The notes under the pieces were generated by a model. It saw nothing but the letters and a program-made list of their open reading frames with translations, ran no database searches and had not been told where the DNA came from. Positions 26,736 to 37,193 of a stretch of DNA of 64,000 nt are shown piece after piece (within the stretch, counting starts at the first letter, position 1; each line of letters begins with the position of its first letter). Source of the DNA: Mycobacterium sp. M26. Lineage in GTDB: Bacteria; Actinomycetota; Actinomycetes; Mycobacteriales; Mycobacteriaceae. Made by a program: the position numbers and the translations under genes. The stretch lies in the NCBI RefSeq assembly GCF_001494595.1, contig NZ_LN929907.1, positions 687,468 to 751,467 of the forward strand, given 5' to 3'.

Positions 26736-28010
26736 TCACCGGTCCGGCGGCGCGAGACGGTACACCGCACCGGCGTCATCGTCGGTGATGTACACCGCGC
26801 CGTCCGGACCGGCGACGGCGGCCACCGGGCGACCCCATCGGTCGCCCTCCTCGTTCTGGAAACCGCCGACCAAGGTCTGTTGGGGGCCCAAAGTTCCTGC
26901 CCGCCAGGGAAAGAACGACACTTCGGGGGCGCGCGGCGGCGTCCTGTTCCACGACCCGTGCACGCCGATCAGCGCGCCGCTGGTGTAGGGCGCCGGTAAT
27001 GCGCCGTCGACGAAGCTCAGACCCAGTGGGGCGGAATGAGCGCCCAGGGTCTGTTCCACCGGCGCCAGTGCGGCGCAGTCGAGTCGGCTGCCGTCGGCGT
27101 TGGTCTGCACGTCGCGGATGAACCGCGGTGCGCCGTCAATATCGGGATTGCAGTAGGGCCAACCGAGTTCACGCCCGGGGGTCAGCTTGGCCACCGACTC
27201 GGGCGGATGCTCACCGACGTAATCGGCGCGCACCTGACCGTAGTCGGGTCCCGGCCGGGGATCGGCCACATTGTCGCGATTGTTCACCGCCGTCCACACC
27301 GAATCATCCGGCGCCACAGCCAGACCGGTGCCATTACGCACCCCGGTGGCGAAGGCCTCCGGTGTGCCGCCGCCGGGCGGGATGCGCATGATGGTCGCCC
27401 GCGGCGGGCTTGCCGTGCGGTCCTCAGCGGAGATGTTGCCGGTGGAGCCGATCGAGAAGTACACCGCACCGTCGGCACCGACCGCCACGCTCTTGAGTGC
27501 ATGGGCATAGGCGCCGCGCAGTTCGGGGCTGCGCGCATCGGGCAGGCCGCCGGCGATGACGCGGCGATCCGTGGCGGCACCGTCGGCATACCGGAACGTG
27601 TCGATCTGATTGCTTTCGGCCACCAGCAGAGTCGCGCCGTCGAACGCCAGGCCGTGCGGCTGGGTCAGGCCGTCCAGCAGGGTCTCCACCCGGGCCTGCT
27701 CACCGTCCGGACTGAGGCGCAGCACCGTGCCCCGGCTGGGCACCGACACCAGCAGGGCACCGTCGGGTGCCCACACCGCCAGCCGTGCCTTGGGCACCCG
27801 GGCCCACACCGACATCGTCCAGCCCCGGGGAATCAACGCCTGGCGGGGAACGTCGAGCGGAGCCTGCGCCAGCCCGGCCGGCACCGTCACGGTCACCGGC
27901 GCCAACCCGGCCGGCGCTGACGCGCTCGGTGCGGGTGGCGCCGGTTGGCCACATCCCACTGCCACCGCGAGCGCGGCGGCGGAGGTGAGGCTAGCCCGCC
28001 AAGCCCGCAT
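26736..28010 (-). CDS. PQQ-type glucose/sorbosone dehydrogenase-like lipoprotein
   Basis: A 424-residue beta-propeller protein. The start is set at the ATG of MRAWRASLTSAAAL, because the next residues form a lipoprotein signal with the lipobox AVGC near residue 18 and GGGAG lies just upstream. The GSDH-type propeller shows GLTQPHGLAFDG, AYAHALKSVAVGADGAVYFSIGS, GVRNGTGLAVAPDD and ALIGVHGSWNRTPP. Relatives oxidise sugars with PQQ or a related cofactor outside the membrane; activity here is not certain. It overlaps the upstream pirin gene by 20 bp, so the two form an operon under the divergent MarR regulator. Confidence 0.8.
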   Translation of the reverse strand: MRAWRASLTSAAALAVAVGCGQPAPPAPSASAPAGLAPVTVTVPAGLAQAPLDVPRQALIPRGWTMSVWARVPKARLAVWAPDGALLVSVPSRGTVLRLSPDGEQARVETLLDGLTQPHGLAFDGATLLVAESNQIDTFRYADGAATDRRVIAGGLPDARSPELRGAYAHALKSVAVGADGAVYFSIGSTGNISAEDRTASPPRATIMRIPPGGGTPEAFATGVRNGTGLAVAPDDSVWTAVNNRDNVADPRPGPDYGQVRADYVGEHPPESVAKLTPGRELGWPYCNPDIDGAPRFIRDVQTNADGSRLDCAALAPVEQTLGAHSAPLGLSFVDGALPAPYTSGALIGVHGSWNRTPPRAPEVSFFPWRAGTLGPQQTLVGGFQNEEGDRWGRPVAAVAGPDGAVYITDDDAGAVYRLAPPDR

Positions 28011-28746
28011 GCATCTCCCAGACGAGGATCTCCGAGGGTGCCGTCGCGGTGACGCGCTGCCCACCCGAGGAGGTGAACCGCACCGCGTCACCGTCGGTGA
28101 GTTCGCCGGCCCCCTCCAGTGTCACGACCCCGCGTGGGACGAACAGGTGCAGATACGGGGCTTCGGGGAGCTGAACCGAGTCACCCGGATGCAGGCGCGC
28201 ACCGTGCAGGGCGGCGTAGCGGTTGCGGATGCTGATCGCGGTCTCATCGCGATGCTCGGGCATTCCGGACGCGATGGTGACCAGTCCGCCGCGCAGCAGT
28301 TCGTCGTCGATCTCGAGCTGCTGGTAGCCGGGAGTGACGCCGGCTTCGTCCGGCACCACCCACATCTGCACGAAATGAACCGGCTCGCTGTGGCTTTCGT
28401 CGCCGGTCAGCGTCCAGGAATCATTCTTCTCAGAGTGCAGGATGCCGCGACCTGCCGACATCCGCTGGGCCAGTCCCGGGTAGATGACACCGGAGTGGCC
28501 GGTGGAATCCTGATGCACCAGGGAGCCCTGCAGCACCCAGGTGACGATTTCCATGTCCCGGTGCGGATGGGTATCGAATCCAGTACCCGGTGCCACCCGG
28601 TCGTCGTTGTTCACCAGGAGCAATCCGTGGTGGGTGTTCGCCGGATCGTAGTGATCGGCGAAGGAGAACGAATGCTTCGAGTCCAGCCACGAGATCTTCG
28701 TCGCGGCGCGGTCGGCGGCACGTCTGATGTCGACTGTCGCGGCCAT
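27991..28746 (-). CDS. Pirin family protein, Rv0181c homologue
   Basis: A 251-residue bicupin. The N-terminal cupin has the metal site pattern FDTHPHRDMEIVTWVLQGSLVHQDS and the family segment MSAGRGILHSEKN. The second cupin is visible around YLHLFVPRGVVTLEGAGEL. Pirins are iron-binding proteins; some have quercetinase activity. The gene is first in an operon with the sugar dehydrogenase and is divergent from a MarR regulator with a perfect dyad between them. Confidence 0.88.
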   Translation of the reverse strand: MAATVDIRRAADRAATKISWLDSKHSFSFADHYDPANTHHGLLLVNNDDRVAPGTGFDTHPHRDMEIVTWVLQGSLVHQDSTGHSGVIYPGLAQRMSAGRGILHSEKNDSWTLTGDESHSEPVHFVQMWVVPDEAGVTPGYQQLEIDDELLRGGLVTIASGMPEHRDETAISIRNRYAALHGARLHPGDSVQLPEAPYLHLFVPRGVVTLEGAGELTDGDAVRFTSSGGQRVTATAPSEILVWEMHAGLAG

Positions 28747-28804
28747 GTCATCACCCCTTGGGTCGTTGCCAGCCTAGGTGGCCGGCGATGACCTCGACAA
28801 CATG

Positions 28805-28818
28805 GATGACGTGTCATC
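28805..28818. promoter_or_regulatory. MarR-type operator dyad, pirin/marR divergent region
   Basis: GATGAC-GT-GTCATC is a perfect 6-bp inverted repeat, 20 bp before the MarR start and 58 bp from the divergent pirin start. Its size and symmetry fit a MarR-family binding site. It could control both directions. Confidence 0.6.
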
Positions 28819-28838
28819 TATTCCGCTAGGGTGGGGCT

Positions 28839-29285
28839 ATGACGCAACGCTGGCTCGATGAGGACCAACAGCGGGTGTGGCGGAACTACCTGGCGATGGT
28901 GACCCGCCTGCAAGCGGCGATGAATCGCCAGCTCCAAACCGAGTGTGGGCTGTCCCTGGCCGACTACGAGGTGCTGGTGGCGCTCTCTGACCAGGGGCCG
29001 CTGCGCATCTTCGAACTGGCCGATGAACTGGGTTGGGAGCAGAGCCGGTTGTCTCATCAGCTGGCCCGGATGCGGAGCCGAGGACTGCTGGATCGCGAGG
29101 GCAGTGATCAGGATCGCCGCGGTGCTGTCATCGACATCACCGCGAGTGGGCGCCGGGCGCTGAGCGCGGCCGCGCCCGGGCATGTGGAGTTGGTGCGGTC
29201 GGTGGTCTTCGACGGGATGAGCCCGGCGCAGCTGCGGGCCTTCGACGATCTGACCGCGACGGCGCTGGCCCGGCTGGAGGCCTGA
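28839..29285 (+). CDS. MarR family transcriptional regulator
   Basis: A 148-residue winged-helix protein: dimerisation helices, then LSLADYEVLVALSDQGPLRIFELADELGWEQSRLSHQLARMRSRG-type recognition region and the wing DREGSDQDRRGAVIDITASGR. Such dimers respond to small aromatic or oxidising molecules. It is divergent from pirin and the sugar dehydrogenase, which are its probable targets. The gene ends right at a strong hairpin. Confidence 0.88.
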   Translation: MTQRWLDEDQQRVWRNYLAMVTRLQAAMNRQLQTECGLSLADYEVLVALSDQGPLRIFELADELGWEQSRLSHQLARMRSRGLLDREGSDQDRRGAVIDITASGRRALSAAAPGHVELVRSVVFDGMSPAQLRAFDDLTATALARLEA

Positions 29286-29326
29286 GGCCATCCACCGCCA
29301 CGGTGGATCCGTGGCGGCGGATGGCC
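29286..29326. terminator. Bidirectional hairpin terminator
   Basis: Two 18-base arms, GGCCATCCACCGCCACGG and CCGTGGCGGCGGATGGCC, pair with a single mismatch around a 5-nt loop. The hairpin begins directly after the MarR stop and ends 10 bp before the stop of the convergent haemophore-like gene, so it can terminate both. It lacks a U-tract, as is common in mycobacteria. Confidence 0.8.
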
Positions 29327-29336
29327 ATGCGACTGA

Positions 29337-29735
29337 TCAGCCGGCCATGAACTCGTTGTAGGCCGACGACAGGTCCGGCGGCAGCACCGTGATGTTGCAG
29401 GCGCGCTGAACCTCACCGATCGGGGCCAGGATGCCCCGCAACTCGTAGTACTCCTGCGGATTGGCCGTGAAGTACCCGCGCACGTTGGCCGCGGCCTGCA
29501 TGCGGGGCTGGTTGGCCGCCGCGCTCAGCACCTGTCCGGCACCGGGATGGGTAGCCAGGTACTGCTGGGCTGAACCTGTTACGGAGCTGACGGTGTTGGC
29601 AACACCGGCGCCACTGCAATCGGGCGCTGCCGAGGCGATCGGCGCGCTCAGCGTCGCCACCGCCAATCCCCCCGCGACAACACCGGTACACACAGCTGCG
29701 GTCGTCCTGACCGGCGACATACCGTTGAACTTCAT
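29337..29735 (-). CDS. Secreted haemophore-like haem-binding (MHB) protein, copy 1
   Basis: A 132-residue protein with a Sec signal (TTAAVCTGVVAGGLAVATLSAPIASA-AP) and a small helical domain with two cysteines (PDCSGAG and RACNITV). The pattern YLATHPGAGQVLSAAANQP and VRGYFTANPQEYYELRGILAPI matches the Rv0203/MHB haemophore-like family. The ATG at 29735 is chosen because of GGAGGA upstream and the signal peptide that follows. Two paralogues lie at about 60.6 and 61.3 kb. Haem binding is known for Rv0203; it is inferred here. Confidence 0.8.
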   Translation of the reverse strand: MKFNGMSPVRTTAAVCTGVVAGGLAVATLSAPIASAAPDCSGAGVANTVSSVTGSAQQYLATHPGAGQVLSAAANQPRMQAAANVRGYFTANPQEYYELRGILAPIGEVQRACNITVLPPDLSSAYNEFMAG

Positions 29736-30103
29736 GATCACTTCTTCCTCCGATTCGTGAATCGGCATCGATTCCCCCGTCCTGAAAGCCAAAGTACCCC
29801 TGAGGTTTTCCAGCAAAACCCGGTGCGTTTTGCGAATCCGGGCGACGCGGCGGCGTTACGGCTCTCGCCAGTGATGTGCACCGCACTTTCGCTCGCGAGG
29901 TTTGAGTACACCGTCGCCGCAACGGAATTCCCCTAAGGACGCTTAACAATCCTTGTTCTCCCTTAGGAAATCGTGACGTATCCCGTGATTCAACTGTGAC
30001 CCGCTGCAAACGCGAATAGTGACGGGGGCGACGGGGTAGAGGCCTTGTTAGGTGCAGACCCCGCGCCGACTCAATCCGTCAACGCACTAGGGGAGAATCC
30101 CGA
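29736..30103. other. 368-bp intergenic region between divergent genes
   Basis: This stretch separates the haemophore-like gene from the divergent helical-protein gene. I see no ORF with coding character. It holds a 7-bp dyad CCTAAGG/CCTTAGG with a 22-nt spacer (29932-29967) and a smaller GGTTTT/AAAACC hairpin (29804-29820). Promoters for both genes must lie here; I cannot place them. Confidence 0.5.
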
Positions 30104-31063
30104 ATGAGCATTCCCGATACCACTCTGCTTGCCCAGCTGCGAGCAGCTCTTGACCTGACCAACACCGAAATCCAGATCGCCGAGACCAGGGTCGCCCAGG
30201 CCCGCACCGAGGCTGTCCGCCGCGAGCTGAGCCAGAACGCGGCCAACGGCCGTGAGCGGGCTGAGGCGATCGAGGACGCGATCCGCGACCTCGGCGGATT
30301 CCCCGATGTCATCGGTCCGTTCTTCGGCCGGGCCGCCGCGGCGGTCAAGGCCCTCACCGAGCAGGCCCAGCCGTTCGACGAGGCGCTGTTGGGTGACCTC
30401 GCCCTGGAGGGCCAGCTGCTCGATCGCGCCCGCTACATCAAGGCCCTGGCCGTGGCGGCCAAACGTTCTGACGTCGAGGCACTGGCCGATCGGCTGATCA
30501 CCGCCCACTCCGCGACCGTCGACTGGCTGACCACCGTGCTGGCCGAGGACGCCCTCGGCGGCCCCGCCGCGCTGCGCCGCACCCCCATCCAGGTGGTGAC
30601 CGGGCTGGCACTGCGGGTGGCGAACTGGCCGCTGATCTCGTCGGTTCGCGGTGTCGACCGCGCCCTGCACAGCCTGCGCGGTGCGCGTCCCGCCGTCGAT
30701 GAGCTGATCAGCCGTGGTGCGCACGCCGGCGAGGTGGCGGTCAAGGCCGCCTCTGCCTCGCGGGATGCCGCGCTGGAGACTGCGGAGAAGGTGATCCGGC
30801 GTGAGGGCGCCGACGGGGCCGCTGACGCGCTGCATTCGATGCGCAGCGCAACCGGGGTGTTGGCCGCCGACGAGTTGCCGATCGCGGGCTACGACGAGCT
30901 CAACCTCAACGAGGCGATCGCCGCGGTCAAGGACCTCACCGACCCTGCTGACCTGCGAGTGATCATCGCCTACGAGGAGGCGAACAAGGCGCGCCAGCGC
31001 GTGGTGTCGGCTGCCCAGACGCGGGTCGCGGCGATCGCGCAGGAGATCGTCGGCATCGACTGA
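30104..31063 (+). CDS. Predicted all-helical, ferritin-like/lipid-droplet-type protein
   Basis: A 319-residue soluble protein made almost entirely of amphipathic helices. The N-terminal half (LLAQLRAALDLTNTEIQIAE to LITAHSATVDWLTTVLAEDALGG) resembles ferritin-like helical bundles. The C-terminal segment (LPIAGYDELNLNEAIAAVKDL, then LRVIIAYEEANKARQRVVSA) resembles the small C-terminal domain of actinobacterial lipid-droplet-associated proteins. No metal ligands are obvious. The start ATG has AGGGGAG upstream. The function is not known to me, and the fold assignment is tentative. Confidence 0.6.
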   Translation: MSIPDTTLLAQLRAALDLTNTEIQIAETRVAQARTEAVRRELSQNAANGRERAEAIEDAIRDLGGFPDVIGPFFGRAAAAVKALTEQAQPFDEALLGDLALEGQLLDRARYIKALAVAAKRSDVEALADRLITAHSATVDWLTTVLAEDALGGPAALRRTPIQVVTGLALRVANWPLISSVRGVDRALHSLRGARPAVDELISRGAHAGEVAVKAASASRDAALETAEKVIRREGADGAADALHSMRSATGVLAADELPIAGYDELNLNEAIAAVKDLTDPADLRVIIAYEEANKARQRVVSAAQTRVAAIAQEIVGID

Positions 31064-31075
31064 CGCCATGCCCCT

Positions 31076-31132
31076 CGAGTGGCCACCTGTGACACGTTTT
31101 CTCCGGAATTCCGTGACGCAGGTGGCCACTCG
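31076..31132. repeat. Perfect 14-bp inverted repeat with 29-bp loop
   Basis: CGAGTGGCCACCTG (31076-31089) and CAGGTGGCCACTCG (31119-31132) are exact reverse complements. The element lies 12 bp after the stop of the helical-protein gene and just before the lactate dehydrogenase start. It may be a terminator, a leader hairpin or a dispersed palindromic element. Confidence 0.7.
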
Positions 31133-31157
31133 TCGTGAAGAGACGAAGAATGACGGG

Positions 31158-32111
31158 GTGGCTGAACATCCCGGGGGCAAGGTTTCGATCGTCGGCATGG
31201 GAAGCGTGGGCACCGCGATCGCCTACGCCTGCCTGATCCGCGGTTCGGCGGGCGCCCTGGCGCTCTACGACACCAACCTCAAGAAGGTGCGCGCCGAGGT
31301 CCTCGACCTCAATCACGGCAGCCAGTTCGTCCCGCACTGCACGGTCACCGGCGCCGATCAGGTGGACGTCACCGCGGGATCGGCGATCGTGGTGGTGACC
31401 GCCGGGGCCAAGCAGCACCCGGGGCAGAGCCGGCTGGAGTTGGCCGCCACGAATGTGGCCATGGCTCAACAGCTGACGCCGCAGCTCCTCGAGCACTCCC
31501 CGCGGGCGGTGATCATCTTCGTCACCAACCCGGTCGACATCGTCACCTACGCCGCCGCACAGGCGGTCGACGCACCGCCCGGCCGGATCTTCGGATCCGG
31601 AACGGTGTTGGACTCCAGTCGGTTTCGCTTCCTCATCGCCCAGCGGGCCGGAGTCGCGGTGGGCAACGTGCACGGATTCATCGTGGGCGAGCACGGGGAC
31701 TCGGAGATCTCGCTCTGGTCGAGTGTGTCCATCGGCGGTGTGCCTGCCGAGCAGTTCCGGGTCAACGGTGCGCTGGTATTCGACGAGACCACCCGCGCCC
31801 GGATCTCGGCGGAGGTGGTCAATGCCGCCTACGAGATCATCGAAGGCAAGGGTGCGACGAACCTGGCGATCGGCCTGTCCACCGCACGCATCATCGAGGC
31901 GGTCCTGGGCAATCAGCACCGGGTTTTGCCGGTGTCGACGGTGCAGCGGGGAACCTACGAGATCACCGATGTCGCGTTGTCGTTGCCGACGCTGATCTCG
32001 GCCGCGGGTGCCGGTGAGGTGCTGCAGGTGCCGCTGGCCGTCAACGAGCTCCTGGGACTGCAGGCCTCGGCGGCCACCCTGCGCAAAGCACAGGAGTCGT
32101 TGCAGCTGTAG
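31158..32111 (+). CDS. ldh: L-lactate dehydrogenase
   Basis: A 317-residue LDH/MDH-family enzyme. The Rossmann motif is VSIVGMGSVGTAIAYA, NPVDIVTY is the substrate-domain segment, and the catalytic histidine lies in GEHGDSEISLWS. GQSRLELAATNVAM and the DSSRFRF segment fit L-lactate dehydrogenase better than malate dehydrogenase. It interconverts pyruvate and lactate with NAD in the cytoplasm. The GTG at 31158 is the most likely start; upstream in-frame codons run through a palindromic element. M. tuberculosis lacks an orthologue at this position, as far as I recall. Confidence 0.85.
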   Translation: MAEHPGGKVSIVGMGSVGTAIAYACLIRGSAGALALYDTNLKKVRAEVLDLNHGSQFVPHCTVTGADQVDVTAGSAIVVVTAGAKQHPGQSRLELAATNVAMAQQLTPQLLEHSPRAVIIFVTNPVDIVTYAAAQAVDAPPGRIFGSGTVLDSSRFRFLIAQRAGVAVGNVHGFIVGEHGDSEISLWSSVSIGGVPAEQFRVNGALVFDETTRARISAEVVNAAYEIIEGKGATNLAIGLSTARIIEAVLGNQHRVLPVSTVQRGTYEITDVALSLPTLISAAGAGEVLQVPLAVNELLGLQASAATLRKAQESLQL

Positions 32112-32122
32112 CGCGTTCGCGG

Positions 32123-35056
<2,934 letters not shown>

Positions 35057-35171
35057 CCGACTAATGTTGTGCTGTGCACGAATTCCGGTCTGGGGAGTAC
35101 TGCCCGGGCGGCCCACCCGGTGTGGTCGCTCAGGGCCGAACCCGTCATAGTGCGGACCTAGGTTTGCCGTC

Positions 35172-35921
35172 ATGACCGAAGACAAGATGCTGGCGCGGAT
35201 CGCCGCGCTGCTCCGCCAGGCCGAGGGCACCGACAACACCCACGAAGCCGAGGCCTTCATGGCTGCCGCCCAGCGGCTGGCCACCGCCACCTCGATCGAT
35301 CTTGCTGTGGCACGGGCACACTCGGCCTCGCGGACCGCTGCGCAGGTGCCGATCCAGCGGACCATCACCATCGGTGAGCCCGGCACCCGCGGCCTGCGCA
35401 CCTACGTCCAGTTGTTCGCCGGTATTGCCGCCGCCAATGACGTGCGCTGCGATGTGGCGTCGAACTCGACGTTCGTCTACGCCTACGGTTTCCCGGAGGA
35501 TATCGACGCCAGCCACGCCCTGTACGCAAGCCTGGTCGTGCAGATGGTGCGTGCCTGCGACCTCTATCTGTCCAGCGGCGCGCACCGGCCCACGCCCACC
35601 ATCACCGCGCGGCTGAACTTCCAGCTCGCGTTTGGTGCCCGGGTCGGGCAGCGGCTGGCCGAAGCCCGCGAGGACGCCAAGCGCGAGGCCACCAAGGACC
35701 GCACGTCCGCACCCGGGACCGCACTTGCCTTGCGCAACAAGGAAGTCGAACTGCGCGACCACTACCGCCAGACCTCACAGGCGCGCGGCACGTGGCAGGC
35801 CAGCCGGGCCTCGGCCGGCTATTCGTCGGCCGCGCGGCGCGCCGGTGACAAGGCCGGCCGCAACGCCCGGCTGGGGTCGAGTCCCGAACTGCCGGGGTCC
35901 CGCCGCCGGCTGCGCAGGTGA
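35172..35921 (+). CDS. DUF2786 domain protein, Rv0184 homologue
   Basis: A 249-residue protein. The N-terminal DUF2786 motif is KMLARIAALLRQAEGTDNTHEAEAFMAAAQRLA (about residues 5-38). A middle region with predicted helices follows, and then a basic C-terminus (ARRAGDKAGRNARLG, SRRRLRR) that could bind nucleic acid. The function is unknown. Its length equals that of Rv0184 as I recall it, and its end overlaps the next gene by 4 bp. Confidence 0.83.
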   Translation: MTEDKMLARIAALLRQAEGTDNTHEAEAFMAAAQRLATATSIDLAVARAHSASRTAAQVPIQRTITIGEPGTRGLRTYVQLFAGIAAANDVRCDVASNSTFVYAYGFPEDIDASHALYASLVVQMVRACDLYLSSGAHRPTPTITARLNFQLAFGARVGQRLAEAREDAKREATKDRTSAPGTALALRNKEVELRDHYRQTSQARGTWQASRASAGYSSAARRAGDKAGRNARLGSSPELPGSRRRLRR

Positions 35922-36418
35922 GCGCCCGCGACAGCCAACGCGCCCTCGTCTACGCCGCCGAGGAATTCGTCCGAACGCTCTTCGACCGCGCCGCCGAACA
36001 CAGTTCACGGGCGATCGATTTCTTCGGGACTCAGTTGACCCTGCCGCCGGAGGCCAGGTTCGGGTCCATCGAGTCCGTGCAACGTTATGTTGACGACGTG
36101 CTCACCCTGCCCGCGGTGACCGCTCGCTGGCCGCGGCCCGAACCTCTGCGGGTGCGGTCCCGCCGGGCGGCCACCGCCGCGCACTACGAAAGACGCGACG
36201 GCGCAGCCACAATCGCCGTCCCGGACCGCAGCACCGCGGACTGGGCGATGCGCGAACTCGTTCTGTTGCACGAGATCGCCCACCACCTCGACGACAGCGC
36301 CGGCCCCGCGCACAGTCCGGGTTTCGTCGCGACGTTCTGCGAACTGGCCACACTGGTGATGGGTCCGGAGGTCGGCCACGTGCTGCGGGTGGTCTACGCC
36401 AAAGAGGGCGTGCGCTGA
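35918..36418 (+). CDS. Zinc metallohydrolase-like protein, Rv0185 homologue (TIGR04338)
   Basis: A 166-residue protein with the zinc-binding motif HEIAHH in LVLLHEIAHHLDD and a downstream histidine in AHSPGFVATFCEL, as in small gluzincin-like proteases. The GTG start overlaps the preceding stop (GTGA), so it is coupled to the DUF2786 gene, and the two are always neighbours in the mycobacteria I recall. The substrate is unknown. Confidence 0.8.
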   Translation: MSARDSQRALVYAAEEFVRTLFDRAAEHSSRAIDFFGTQLTLPPEARFGSIESVQRYVDDVLTLPAVTARWPRPEPLRVRSRRAATAAHYERRDGAATIAVPDRSTADWAMRELVLLHEIAHHLDDSAGPAHSPGFVATFCELATLVMGPEVGHVLRVVYAKEGVR

Positions 36419-36438
36419 GACCGGGATACGGTGGGGCG

Positions 36439-37104
36439 GTGACCACACCGATCGGCCCCGACGACTGGCAGCCCGTCGACACCCTGCTGGACCGCGCACT
36501 GCTCGACGAGGATCCGGCGCTGGCCGCGGCACTGGCCGACTCCACCGCCGCGGGCCTGCCGCCCATCGAGGTATCCCCGCAGACCGCACACCTGCTGTAC
36601 CTGCTGGTGCGGATGAGCGGTGCGCGCCGCGTTCTCGAGATCGGCACGCTCGGCGGCTACAGCACGATCTGGCTGGCGCGCGGCGTGGGATCCGAAGGCA
36701 GCGTCGTCACCCTCGAATACGAGGCCCGGCACGCCGAGGTGGCCCGCCGCAACCTGGAGCGCGCCGGCGTCGGCGACCGGGTGGAGATCGTCGTCGGCGC
36801 CGCGCTGGACACCCTGCCCGGCCTGACCGGCGATTTCGACCTGGTGTTCATCGACGCCGACAAGGAGAACAACAGCGCCTACGTGCAGTGGGCCGTCGAC
36901 CTCGGCAGGCCGGGCACCGTCATCGTCGTCGACAACGTGGTGCGCAACGGGCGCATCCTCGACCCGGCCGCCGACGACCTACAGGCCCGCGCGGTGCGCG
37001 ACATGCTCGAGATGATGGGTCGGCACCCGCACCTGGACACCGCCGCGATCCAGACCGTCGGGCTCAAGGGCTGGGACGGTTTCGCGGTGGCGCTGGTGAA
37101 ATAG
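36439..37104 (+). CDS. SAM-dependent O-methyltransferase, Rv0187 homologue
   Basis: A 221-residue class I methyltransferase of the caffeoyl-CoA/catechol type. Visible motifs are the SAM site VLEIGTLGGYSTIWLARG, the acidic residue pair at VVTLEYEARHAEVA and the metal-ligand stretch LVFIDADKENNSAYV, then VVDNVVRNGRI. Divalent-metal-dependent methylation of a catechol-like hydroxyl is the family activity. The start is a GTG 20 nt after the metallohydrolase gene. Confidence 0.87.
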   Translation: MTTPIGPDDWQPVDTLLDRALLDEDPALAAALADSTAAGLPPIEVSPQTAHLLYLLVRMSGARRVLEIGTLGGYSTIWLARGVGSEGSVVTLEYEARHAEVARRNLERAGVGDRVEIVVGAALDTLPGLTGDFDLVFIDADKENNSAYVQWAVDLGRPGTVIVVDNVVRNGRILDPAADDLQARAVRDMLEMMGRHPHLDTAAIQTVGLKGWDGFAVALVK

Positions 37105-37109
37105 CCGCG

Positions 37110-37128
37110 CGCACACCGCGAGTGTGCG
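37110..37128. terminator. Hairpin between convergent genes
   Basis: CGCACAC-CGCGA-GTGTGCG is a perfect 7-bp stem with a 5-nt loop, 5 nt after the methyltransferase stop. The oxidoreductase gene converges from the other side (stop at 37194). It is a plausible factor-independent terminator without a U-tract. Confidence 0.5.
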
Positions 37129-37193
37129 GACCCATCCGCTGCCGGCGGCGTGTCGCGTATGACACCGCACAGTCGGGGCGTGGGGTGGGGTGC

